Origin: Nocardiopsis sp. N85
GTDB taxonomy: Bacteria > Actinomycetota > Actinomycetes > Streptosporangiales > Streptosporangiaceae
Assembly (NCBI RefSeq): GCF_028882275.1
Contig: NZ_JARBUT010000005.1
Span: forward strand, 267,267-331,266
Reading direction: 5' to 3'
DNA: 64,000 nt
In this document: piece by piece, positions 57,686 through 64,000 of the stretch
Numbering within the stretch: the first letter of the stretch is position 1
Layout of the letters: the number at the start of each line of letters is the position of its first letter
Translations under genes and position numbers: made by a program
The notes under the pieces: generated by a model
The model's input: only the letters and a program-made list of their open reading frames with translations
Databases searched by the model: none
Told to the model about the DNA's origin: nothing

Positions 57686-58180
57686 ATGGCAGGCCCAGAA
57701 CCCGCTTCCTACCGCCTCTCCGACGGCGAACGCGACGAGGCGCTGGAGTCACTGCGCACCGCGGTCCAAGAAGGCCGGCTCACCCTCGACGAACACGAGG
57801 AGCGCTCCGCGACGGCCCTGCGCGCCGTCACCAACCTGGACCTGGTCCCCCTGTTCGAGGATCTGCCCGACCACCTGCGCCCGCGCCCGGCCGCCCTGGC
57901 CGTACCCGCCTCCGAGTCCGGGCCCGTCGACCTGGCCGCGACCGCGGCGAAGGTCGCGAGAAAGAAGAAGAAGGACGGCGACAACCTCGCCGGCGTGCTG
58001 GGATGGGGCGGTTTCCTGCTGTTCGTGTGGGGCGTCCCCACGTTCGTCTCCGGGAACATCACCGCCATCAGCGTCTTCCTCGGCTTCTTCTGCCTGATGG
58101 TGGTCCCCGGTCTCATCACCGCCGTCGCCCGCCGCCACCGTCGGCAGAACCCCGGCCCCGGCGAGGTCACCCGGGGATGA
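57686..58180 (+). CDS. DUF1707 membrane protein
   Basis: This 164-residue protein starts at ATG 57686 (an in-frame ATG at 57647 is possible). The DUF1707 module is at ~5-60 (RLSDGERDEALESLRTAVQE, EGRLTLDEHEERSATALRA). A basic KKKKDG stretch is followed by two membrane helices (~105-150, WGGFLLFVWGVPTFVSG and ISVFLGFFCLMVVPGL). It is a distant paralogue of the protein at 1360, which lacks helices. The function is unknown. It is convergent with sucD. Confidence 0.85.
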   Translation: MAGPEPASYRLSDGERDEALESLRTAVQEGRLTLDEHEERSATALRAVTNLDLVPLFEDLPDHLRPRPAALAVPASESGPVDLAATAAKVARKKKKDGDNLAGVLGWGGFLLFVWGVPTFVSGNITAISVFLGFFCLMVVPGLITAVARRHRRQNPGPGEVTRG

Positions 58181-58194
58181 TCCCGGGAACGGCG

Positions 58195-58229
58195 ACGGCC
58201 CCGCCCACCCGGAGGTGGAACGGGGCCGT
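58195..58229. terminator. Bidirectional terminator between DUF1707 and sucD
   Basis: A 9-bp stem (58195-58203 with 58221-58229) encloses a second small hairpin (CCACC/GGTGG). Confidence 0.75.
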
Positions 58230-58243
58230 GACGACCGTCGGGA

Positions 58244-59122
58244 CTAGAACAGCTCGCGCACCAGCTTGGCGGTCTCGCTGGGGGTCTTGCCGACCTTGAC
58301 GCCGGCGGCCTCCAGGGCCTCCTGCTTGGCGGCGGCCGTACCGGAGGAACCGGAGACGATGGCACCGGCGTGGCCCATGGTCTTGCCCTCCGGGGCGGTG
58401 AAGCCCGCGACGTAGCCGACGACCGGCTTGGTCACGTTCTCCTTGATGAACGCGGCCGCGCGCTCCTCGGCGTCGCCGCCGATCTCACCGATCATCACGA
58501 TCACGTCGGTGTCCGGGTCGGCCTCGAAGGCCGCCAGGGCGTCGATGTGGGTGGTACCGATGATGGGGTCGCCACCGATGCCGACGGCGGAGGAGAAGCC
58601 GATGTCGCTCAGCTCGTACATCATCTGGTAGGTCAGCGTGCCCGACTTCGACACCAGACCGATGCGACCCGGCTTGGTGATCGTGGCCGGGATGATGCCG
58701 GCGTTGGACTGACCCGGGGTGATGAGACCGGGGCAGTTCGGGCCGATGATGCGGGTCTTGTTCCCCTTGGACTGGGCGTAGGCCCAGAACTCGGCGGTGT
58801 CGTGCACCGGGATGCCCTCGGTGATGACGACGGCCAGACCGATCTCGGCGTCGATGGCCTCGACGACGGCGTCCTTGGTGAACTTCGGCGGAACGAAGAT
58901 CACGGTGACGTCGGCGCCGGTCGCCTCGATGCCCTCGGCGACGGAGCCGAACACCGGCACCTCGGCGCCGTCGAAGTCGACCTTCTGGCCGGCCTTGCGC
59001 GGGTTCACGCCACCGACGATGTTGGTGCCGGACGCGAGCATGCGGCGGGTGTGCTTGGTGCCCTCAGAGCCTGTCATGCCCTGAACGAGGACCTTGCTGT
59101 CCTTGGTGAGGAAGATGGCCAT
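58244..59122 (-). CDS. sucD: Succinyl-CoA synthetase alpha subunit
   Basis: This 292-residue subunit binds CoA in an N-terminal Rossmann fold ([14 protein letters not shown], near 12-25) and carries the phospho-histidine in [14 protein letters not shown] near 245-260. [13 protein letters not shown] and [10 protein letters not shown] are diagnostic. The complex converts succinyl-CoA, ADP (or GDP) and phosphate to succinate and ATP (GTP) in the TCA cycle. ATG at 59122, 15 bp after sucC; the order sucC-sucD is universal. Confidence 0.97.
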   Translation of the reverse strand: MAIFLTKDSKVLVQGMTGSEGTKHTRRMLASGTNIVGGVNPRKAGQKVDFDGAEVPVFGSVAEGIEATGADVTVIFVPPKFTKDAVVEAIDAEIGLAVVITEGIPVHDTAEFWAYAQSKGNKTRIIGPNCPGLITPGQSNAGIIPATITKPGRIGLVSKSGTLTYQMMYELSDIGFSSAVGIGGDPIIGTTHIDALAAFEADPDTDVIVMIGEIGGDAEERAAAFIKENVTKPVVGYVAGFTAPEGKTMGHAGAIVSGSSGTAAAKQEALEAAGVKVGKTPSETAKLVRELF

Positions 59123-59137
59123 GGTGTGTCGGTCCCC

Positions 59138-60319
59138 CTACTTAGCCGCGAGCTCGGCGGCCTGCGCGGCGGCGCCGTCCATCGTGTCGACCTGTCGCAC
59201 CGCCGGGTGGGCGCGATCGGTGAGGATCTGGCGGCCCAGTTCGGCGTTGTTGCCGTCCAGTCGGACGACCAGCGGCTTGGTGACGTCCTCGCCACGTTCT
59301 TCGAGCAGTTCCAGGGCCTGGACGATGCCGTTGGCGACGGCGTCGCAGGCGGTGATGCCACCGAAGACGTTCACGAAGACGCTCTTGACGGCCGGGTCAC
59401 CGAGGATGATCTCAAGACCGTTGGCCATGACCTCGGCGGAGGCGCCGCCACCGATGTCGAGGAAGTTGGCGGGCTTGACGCCGCCGAAGTCCTCACCGGC
59501 GTAGGCGACCACGTCGAGGGTCGACATGACCAGACCGGCACCGTTACCGATGATGCCGACCTCGCCGTCGAGCTTGACGTAGTTGAGGCCCTTCTCCTTG
59601 GCGGCGACCTCCAGGGGGTCACCCTCCTCGGGAACGGCGAGGCTCTCCAGGTCCTGGCGGAACTCGGCGTTCTCGTCCAGGGTGACCTTGCCGTCCAGGG
59701 CGACGACGCGGCCGTCCTTGGTGAGGATGAGCGGGTTGACCTCGACGAGCGTCGCGTCCTTGCCGACGAAGGCCTTCCACAGCTTGGTGACGACCTCGGT
59801 CGCGCCGGCGACGGCGGCCTCGGGGAGGCGACCGGCCTTGACGATCTCCGCCGCGACGGCCTCGGGGGCCCCGGTCAGCGGATCGATCGCGATCTTGGCG
59901 ACGGCGTCGGGGTCGGTCTCGGCGACCTCCTCGATCTCCACGCCGCCTTCGGCGGAGCAGATCGAGAGGAAGTTCCGGTTGGCCCGGTCCAGCAGGAAGG
60001 AGAAGTAGTACTCCTCCGCGATGTCGGAGGCCTCTTCGACCAGGACACGATGGACCGTGTGGCCCTTGATGTCCATGCCGAGGATCTGCTCGGCCTTGGC
60101 CTGAGCGTCCTCGGGGCCCTCGGCGACCTTCACGCCACCGGCCTTACCGCGACCGCCGGTCTTGACCTGCGCCTTGACGACGACGCGGGGCTTGCCGGCA
60201 GCGGCGAACTCATCGGCGATCGCACGTGCCTCGGCGGCCGTGCTCGCCACCTTCCCCTGGGGTACGGGAACCCCGTACTCTGCGAAGAGTTGCTTCGCCT
60301 GGTATTCGAACAGGTCCAC
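59138..60319 (-). CDS. sucC: Succinyl-CoA synthetase beta subunit
   Basis: This 393-residue subunit has an ATP-grasp domain (~1-235: [56 protein letters not shown]) and a C-terminal CoA-ligase domain ([52 protein letters not shown]). ATG at 60319. First gene of the sucCD operon, preceded by a 372-bp gap. Confidence 0.97.
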   Translation of the reverse strand: MDLFEYQAKQLFAEYGVPVPQGKVASTAAEARAIADEFAAAGKPRVVVKAQVKTGGRGKAGGVKVAEGPEDAQAKAEQILGMDIKGHTVHRVLVEEASDIAEEYYFSFLLDRANRNFLSICSAEGGVEIEEVAETDPDAVAKIAIDPLTGAPEAVAAEIVKAGRLPEAAVAGATEVVTKLWKAFVGKDATLVEVNPLILTKDGRVVALDGKVTLDENAEFRQDLESLAVPEEGDPLEVAAKEKGLNYVKLDGEVGIIGNGAGLVMSTLDVVAYAGEDFGGVKPANFLDIGGGASAEVMANGLEIILGDPAVKSVFVNVFGGITACDAVANGIVQALELLEERGEDVTKPLVVRLDGNNAELGRQILTDRAHPAVRQVDTMDGAAAQAAELAAK

Positions 60320-60691
60320 GAGGGTCCGTCCTTGTAACTCGCTGGCTCAGGATGTCTACCGGGGTGGCCTCGTCCGGATCCGGCTGTGACCACTGATGCG
60401 TGTCACACGACGCGGGCGCCCCGGTGGGGCGAGCCGTCTACAGAGATCGAGATCGCCGCGGCGTCTTAGCCACCCGCGACATGCACAAAGCCTAGTCGCC
60501 CGAGATCCGACCGCCGGACACCGGGGGCGCTTTCCCCGAGCGTCCCACCCCGCCGAACGCCGCACACGCGGCCCTGGAGGGATCCCCCATGGGAAAATCT
60601 GTGACCAGCGCCACGCTCTATAACACCCCGAAGGCGACCATTGGTCCCGGAATGGCACGGAACGGGCGTGCGATGAACATCACGCCGCCCC
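60320..60691. other. sucC upstream region (372 bp)
   Basis: This gene-free stretch should hold the sucCD promoter. Nothing convincing was recognised beyond GC-rich dyads; frames within it lack actinobacterial codon bias. Confidence 0.4.
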
Positions 60692-61099
60692 TCAGGCGGC
60701 GTGCGCGGGACGTACGTTCTCCTTCACCCACGCGGCGATCTCCGCCGTCGGGGCGCCGGGTGTGAAGATCTTCGCGACCCCCAGCCGCTCCAGCTCCTGG
60801 ATGTCCTCGTCCGGGATGATCCCGCCACCGAACACCCGGATGTCCTGCGCGTCGTTCTCCCGCAGCAGTTCCAGCACCCGGGAGAACATGGTCATGTGCG
60901 CCCCCGACAGCACCGACAGGCCGATCGCGTCGGCGTCCTCCTGGAGGGCGGCCGCCACGATCATCTCCGGCGTCTGCCGCAACCCCGTGTAGATGACCTC
61001 GACACCGGCGTCGCGCAGCACTCGGGCGACGATCTTCACTCCACGGTCGTGTCCGTCCAGCCCCGGTTTGGCGACGACGACCCGTGCTGCACCAGCCAT
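60692..61099 (-). CDS. icmB: Cobalamin-binding small subunit of an acyl-CoA mutase (IcmB-like)
   Basis: This 135-residue protein is a lone B12-binding domain: [15 protein letters not shown] holds DxHxxG with the Co-coordinating His near 17, followed by GLSVLSGAH and VFGGGIIP. Size and sequence match the small subunit of isobutyryl-CoA mutase or methylmalonyl-CoA mutase-type enzymes, which pairs with a separate large subunit. No large subunit lies in the window, so partner and substrate are unknown. The ATG at 61099 gives the family N-terminus. Confidence 0.85.
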   Translation of the reverse strand: MAGAARVVVAKPGLDGHDRGVKIVARVLRDAGVEVIYTGLRQTPEMIVAAALQEDADAIGLSVLSGAHMTMFSRVLELLRENDAQDIRVFGGGIIPDEDIQELERLGVAKIFTPGAPTAEIAAWVKENVRPAHAA

Positions 61100-61215
61100 G
61101 GTCCAACCCCTCACGGCCCCTTGTGAGGACCCTTGTGCGAGAACATTCCGATGGTGTGAAGAGTAACCCAGGTCACTGCCGATGACCGGGCGCGGGGACG
61201 GGTATCGTCCGGAAC

Positions 61216-61491
61216 ATGACACAGCAACAGGACCTCGATCGGCTCGACACCGATGAGCTGCGCGAGCGCGCCGTCGAACTGGCACGTCAACAGTGGGACC
61301 TGCGCTTCTTCTGGAAGCTGCTCGGACTCATCCCCGCCGCCCAGGCCATCGCCGGCAACCAGGAGGCGAGCGACGCCAGCGTCGCCCAGCTCTCCGGATT
61401 CGTGTACGAGGCGCTGTCCGCGGAGAACGACCCCGAGGTCCAAGAGGCACTGCGCCCCGTCTACATCGACTACCTGCGCGAGCGGGAGTGA
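61216..61491 (+). CDS. Small conserved protein of unknown function
   Basis: This 91-residue, all-helical acidic protein ([40 protein letters not shown]) has a short hydrophobic central patch ([17 protein letters not shown]). ATG at 61216, 116 bp after the divergent B12 gene start. I do not recognise the family. Codon bias and the clean start argue that it is real. It reads toward the Ada-AlkA gene and may share its transcript. Confidence 0.7.
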   Translation: MTQQQDLDRLDTDELRERAVELARQQWDLRFFWKLLGLIPAAQAIAGNQEASDASVAQLSGFVYEALSAENDPEVQEALRPVYIDYLRERE

Positions 61492-61589
61492 CGCCCGGCG
61501 GGGCATGAGAACGGCACTCACACCGGCCTGACCGCGATGTCCGAAAACCGCCGGTCCGGACGCCCGGGATCGGCGACCATGGAGTCGTG

Positions 61590-62993
61590 ATGGACGACGA
61601 CCAGCGCTACCGCGCCGTACACGGCAGGGACTCCCGTTTCGACGGGATGTTCTACATCGCCGTGCGAACGACCGGGATCTACTGCCGACCGAGTTGCCCC
61701 GCGCGCACCCCGAAGCGGGAGAACGTCGTGTTCCACCCGACCGCCGCGGCCGCCCAGGAGGCGGGATTCCGGGCCTGCAAGCGCTGCCGCCCCGAAACGA
61801 CCCCCGGCTCACCCGAGTGGAACATCCGCGCCGACGTCGTGGGCCGCGCGATGCGGCTCATCCAGGACGGAGCCGTGGACCGCGGCGGCGTCGGCGCCCT
61901 GGCCGACGCGATCGGCTACAGCGAACGCCAGCTCAACCGGCTGCTCACCGGCGAACTCGGCGCCGGCCCGCTGGCCCTGGCCCGCACCGAACGGGCCCGG
62001 ACGGCGCGCACGCTCGTGGAGACCACCGACATGCCGATGACCGACATCGCGTTCGCGTCCGGGTTCTCCAGCGTGCGTCAGTTCAACGAGACCATGCGGG
62101 CCGTGTTCGACCGGGCTCCCGGCGAGATGCGCGGCTGCCGGACCGCCCGCGGCGACTCCGGGACGATCACGCTCCGTCTCGCCTACCGGGAGCCCATCGA
62201 CCTGGAGCGGGCCCTGAGGTTCCTGGGCACCCGCGCCGTCCCGGGCATCGAGGAGTACCGCGACGGCGTGTACCGGCGCACCCTTCCGCTGCCGCACGGC
62301 CCCGGCACGGTGGAACTGTCGGCCGGCCCGGGGCACGCGGTGTGCCGACTGCGCCTGGCCGACACCCGCGACCTGACCGGGGCGGTGCGCCGCTGCCGCC
62401 GCCTGCTCGACCTGGACGCCGATCCGCAGGCGGTCGCCGAGGTGTTCGCCGCCGACGCCCTGCTCGGTCCGCTCGCCGCCCGGTTCCCGGGGCTGCGCTC
62501 CCCGGGCCACACCGACCCGGCCGAACTGGCCGTGCGCGCGGTGCTGGGCCAGCAGATCTCCGTGGCCGCGGCGCGCACGCTCGCCGGCCGCCTCGTCGAG
62601 GGGTACGGGACACCGCTCGCACCGGCCCTGCGCACCGGCGGCCTCACCCACCTGTTCCCGGCCCCGGACGTCCTGGCCACCCTCGACCCGGAGGGCCTGC
62701 CCATGCCCCGACGCCGCGCCGCGACCCTGGTCGGCCTGAACGACGCCATCGCCTCCGGCCGCGTCGACCTGGGCCCGGGCTGCGACCGCGACGCCACCGA
62801 GCACCGCCTGTTGGAACTCCCCGGCATCGGACCGTGGACCGCCGCCTACGTGCGCATGCGCGGCCTGGGCGATCCGGACGTGTTCCTGGGCACCGACCTC
62901 GGGGTGAAGAAGGCCCTCACCGGCACCCCCGACGACAAGACCTGGAGCCCGTGGCGATCGTACGCCACCCACCTCCTGTGGGCCTCACTGTGA
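61590..62993 (+). CDS. Ada-like regulator fused to AlkA DNA glycosylase
   Basis: This 467-residue three-part protein has an Ada zinc domain (~5-75, C32, C36, C63 and C66 in GIYCRPSCPAR and FRACKRCRPE; C32 matches the methyl-accepting Cys), an AraC helix-turn-helix (~85-170, ALADAIGYSERQLNRLL, IAFASGFSSVRQFN) and a 3-methyladenine glycosylase (~185-467, VRAVLGQQISVAAARTLA, helix-hairpin-helix LLELPGIGPWTAAYVRM, TDLGV with catalytic Asp). It senses methylation and removes alkylated bases. ATG 61590 or GTG 61587, both after GGAG. Stop overlaps the ogt start by 4 nt. Confidence 0.94.
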   Translation: MDDDQRYRAVHGRDSRFDGMFYIAVRTTGIYCRPSCPARTPKRENVVFHPTAAAAQEAGFRACKRCRPETTPGSPEWNIRADVVGRAMRLIQDGAVDRGGVGALADAIGYSERQLNRLLTGELGAGPLALARTERARTARTLVETTDMPMTDIAFASGFSSVRQFNETMRAVFDRAPGEMRGCRTARGDSGTITLRLAYREPIDLERALRFLGTRAVPGIEEYRDGVYRRTLPLPHGPGTVELSAGPGHAVCRLRLADTRDLTGAVRRCRRLLDLDADPQAVAEVFAADALLGPLAARFPGLRSPGHTDPAELAVRAVLGQQISVAAARTLAGRLVEGYGTPLAPALRTGGLTHLFPAPDVLATLDPEGLPMPRRRAATLVGLNDAIASGRVDLGPGCDRDATEHRLLELPGIGPWTAAYVRMRGLGDPDVFLGTDLGVKKALTGTPDDKTWSPWRSYATHLLWASL

Positions 62994-63601
62994 AGGACAC
63001 GGAGACCGACGACGTGGAGATGAACACGGATATGGACATGCTGCCCTTCGACATCGAGATGCCCGCACCCGCGCGCGGCACCCCCGTGGTGCTCATGCGA
63101 CCCACCCCCGGCCCGACCCGGTACACCACCATGGACTCCCCGCTCGGGGAGCTGACCCTGTACGGCGACGGGAAGGCCCTGGGCGGCGTGCTCACCCCGG
63201 CCAAGGACGGAAGGGAACGGCACGTTCCCACCGACTGGATCCGGGAGGACGGCGACACGGGCGTGCTCGCCGACGCGATCACCCAACTGCGCGCCTATTT
63301 CACGGGGGAACTGAGGGATTTCGACCTTCCGCTGGCACCGGCGGGCACCGATTGGCAGCGGCAGGTGTGGTCCGCGCTCACCACCATCCCTTACGGCGAG
63401 ACCGCCGGTTACGGTGAACTCGCCCGCGAGATCGGGCGTCCCACCGCCTCCCGGGCGGTCGGCATGGCCAACGGGCGCAACCCCATCAGCATCATCGTCC
63501 CCTGCCACCGCGTCATCGGCGCCGACGGCACCCTCACGGGGTACGCGGGCGGACTGGAACGCAAGAGGTTCCTGCTGGCATTGGAGTCCCGGGGTGCGTG
63601 A
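62990..63601 (+). CDS. ogt: O6-methylguanine-DNA methyltransferase
   Basis: This 203-residue suicide enzyme transfers O6-methyl groups from guanine to Cys172 (IIVPCHRVIG). The DNA-binding helix-turn-helix (IPYGETAGYGELAREIGRPT) and the asparagine hinge ANGRNP are present. The GTG at 62990 overlaps the Ada-AlkA stop (GTGA), so the two proteins are translationally coupled and complete a split Ada response. The first ~45 residues (Asp/Met/Pro-rich) are not conserved; an in-frame ATG at 63020 is an alternative. Confidence 0.94.
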   Translation: MKDTETDDVEMNTDMDMLPFDIEMPAPARGTPVVLMRPTPGPTRYTTMDSPLGELTLYGDGKALGGVLTPAKDGRERHVPTDWIREDGDTGVLADAITQLRAYFTGELRDFDLPLAPAGTDWQRQVWSALTTIPYGETAGYGELAREIGRPTASRAVGMANGRNPISIIVPCHRVIGADGTLTGYAGGLERKRFLLALESRGA

Positions 63602-63784
63602 GCACAGGTGAACTCCTCGACCATCGACGTTCCGGGCCACGGTCGTAAGACGTCCGCTCCCGCACGACCCCGGGGAAGTTGCTGCTTCCCTTCGACCCCG
63701 GTGGTCGGCCCCGGACCTAAAGCGCGAACCCCCGCCCGACCACCACGACCCAGCCGAGCACGAAAAAAGCACCCCCCACCCCCC

Positions 63785-63905
63785 ACCCCACACACAAAAA
63801 AAGAAGAGGGCGGCCCCCAGCCACCCCCACCCCACACCACCCCACACACAAAAAAAAGAGGGGGGCCGCCCACGGCGACCCCCCCCACACACCAACCCCA
63901 CACAC
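63785..63905 (-). repeat. Three imperfect 54-56-bp repeats
   Basis: Units begin at 63785, 63839 and 63895 with ACCCCACACAC. The first two continue with seven or eight A, then GA-rich and GGCGGCC or GGCCGCC segments. They are visible terminator duplications. Confidence 0.7.
63791..63882 (-). terminator. Tandem intrinsic terminators after the rRNA operon
   Basis: Read leftward, two GC hairpins (GGGGTCGCC/GGCGGCCCC, and GGGTGGC/GCCGCCC, each with one G-U) are each followed by CTC or CTTC and 7-8 T. These are among the very few U-tract terminators in the window. Confidence 0.75.
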
Positions 63906-63964
63906 AGGGAAAGCCCCCCACCCCCAAAAAAAAGAGGACGGAAGGCTCTCAACCCGAAAAAAAA

Positions 63965-64000
63965 CCGTGGCGGCAACCTACTCTCCCACCCCACCACAGG
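63965..64000 (-). rRNA. 5S rRNA, 3' end only
   Basis: The reverse complement ends GTGGGAGAGTAGG then TTGCCGCCACGG, the conserved 3' end of bacterial 5S rRNA (loop E/helix I side). The rest lies beyond the window edge, so 16S and 23S should be to the right, transcribed leftward. Confidence 0.85.

Larger units (their letters stand above)
63602..63964. other. Low-complexity gap between ogt and the rRNA operon
   Basis: This 363-bp gap holds no gene. From ~63725 to 63964 it is made of C-rich and A-run blocks, AG/C skewed, with three copies of ACCCCACACAC. It is the downstream region of the leftward rRNA operon. Confidence 0.7.

Noticed and set aside
62846..63997. A minus-strand open frame across ogt and the low-complexity gap
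   Set aside because: Its N-terminus is a translation of the C/A-run terminator region and the rest is antisense to ogt.

Overview
The window is chromosomal DNA of a high-GC, mycothiol-producing actinomycete. The evidence is very high third-position GC, many GTG and TTG starts, a mycothiol conjugate amidase (mca), Rex operators, DUF1707 and DUF4307 family proteins, and gene order shared with actinobacterial core chromosomes. Similarity of individual proteins suggests a Nocardiopsis or Streptomonospora-like member of the Nocardiopsaceae; that placement is inference. I see no prophage, insertion sequence, CRISPR array, biosynthetic cluster or recognisable defence island. The right end runs into a 5S rRNA gene, the usual place for an assembly break.

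Layout, left to right. 1-5.6 kb: end of a secreted propeller-like protein, a DUF1707 protein, fumarase (fumC) and a transmembrane Ser/Thr kinase. 5.6-7.1 kb: two tandem secreted lytic-transglycosylase-like genes sharing an identical catalytic domain. 7.4-11.5 kb: a giant polytopic membrane protein with a zinc ribbon and internal repeats. 11.5-22.2 kb: a conserved block (phoH2, cis-prenyltransferase, ECF sigma factor, second Ser/Thr kinase, DUF255 protein, mca with a small membrane partner, DUF4307 protein, greA, RDD protein). 22.2-27.7 kb: a secreted SH3-like protein, a FIST protein, and an AAA+/VWA chelatase-like pair. 27.7-30.1 kb: two GntR/UTRA regulators and a small membrane protein. 30.3-36.6 kb: transsulfuration genes (cbs and a metB/cystathionine gamma-lyase gene) flanking a hexapeptide acyltransferase, then an SGNH hydrolase and a thiolase. 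36.9-43.1 kb: a small DUF4287 protein, a Bax-inhibitor-like protein with a Gln-rich tail, the proline catabolic genes and their PucR-type regulator, and an odd tRNA. 43.2-52 kb: Rex-controlled ndh, then ppx, DUF501, ftsB, eno, a TetR gene, mazG and an APS-kinase fusion. 52-64 kb: mfd, PerM-like DUF6350 protein, second DUF1707 protein, sucDC, an IcmB-like B12 protein, an Ada-AlkA fusion with ogt, and the tail of an rRNA operon.

Functionally the window is mostly housekeeping: TCA cycle (fumC, sucCD), glycolysis (eno), respiration (ndh), proline oxidation (prodh, pruA), sulfur and cysteine metabolism (cbs, metB, cysC-like, mca), DNA repair (mfd, Ada-AlkA, ogt), transcription elongation (greA) and cell-wall or division functions (transglycosylases, ftsB, PerM-like, kinases). 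Gene content closely parallels Mycobacterium tuberculosis neighbourhoods around Rv1074c-Rv1098c, Rv1020-Rv1026 and Rv0951-Rv0959, in a different order.

The observations most worth following up are the pair of near-perfect Rex operators upstream of ndh, a short-armed tRNA with a UAA anticodon and a C at position 33, gene-conversion-like identity between the two transglycosylase genes, the internal three-fold repeat of the 1342-residue membrane protein, paired palindromes upstream of a TetR gene, an inverted repeat between pruA and its PucR regulator, and repeated terminators after the rRNA operon. No clearly novel multi-gene system was found.
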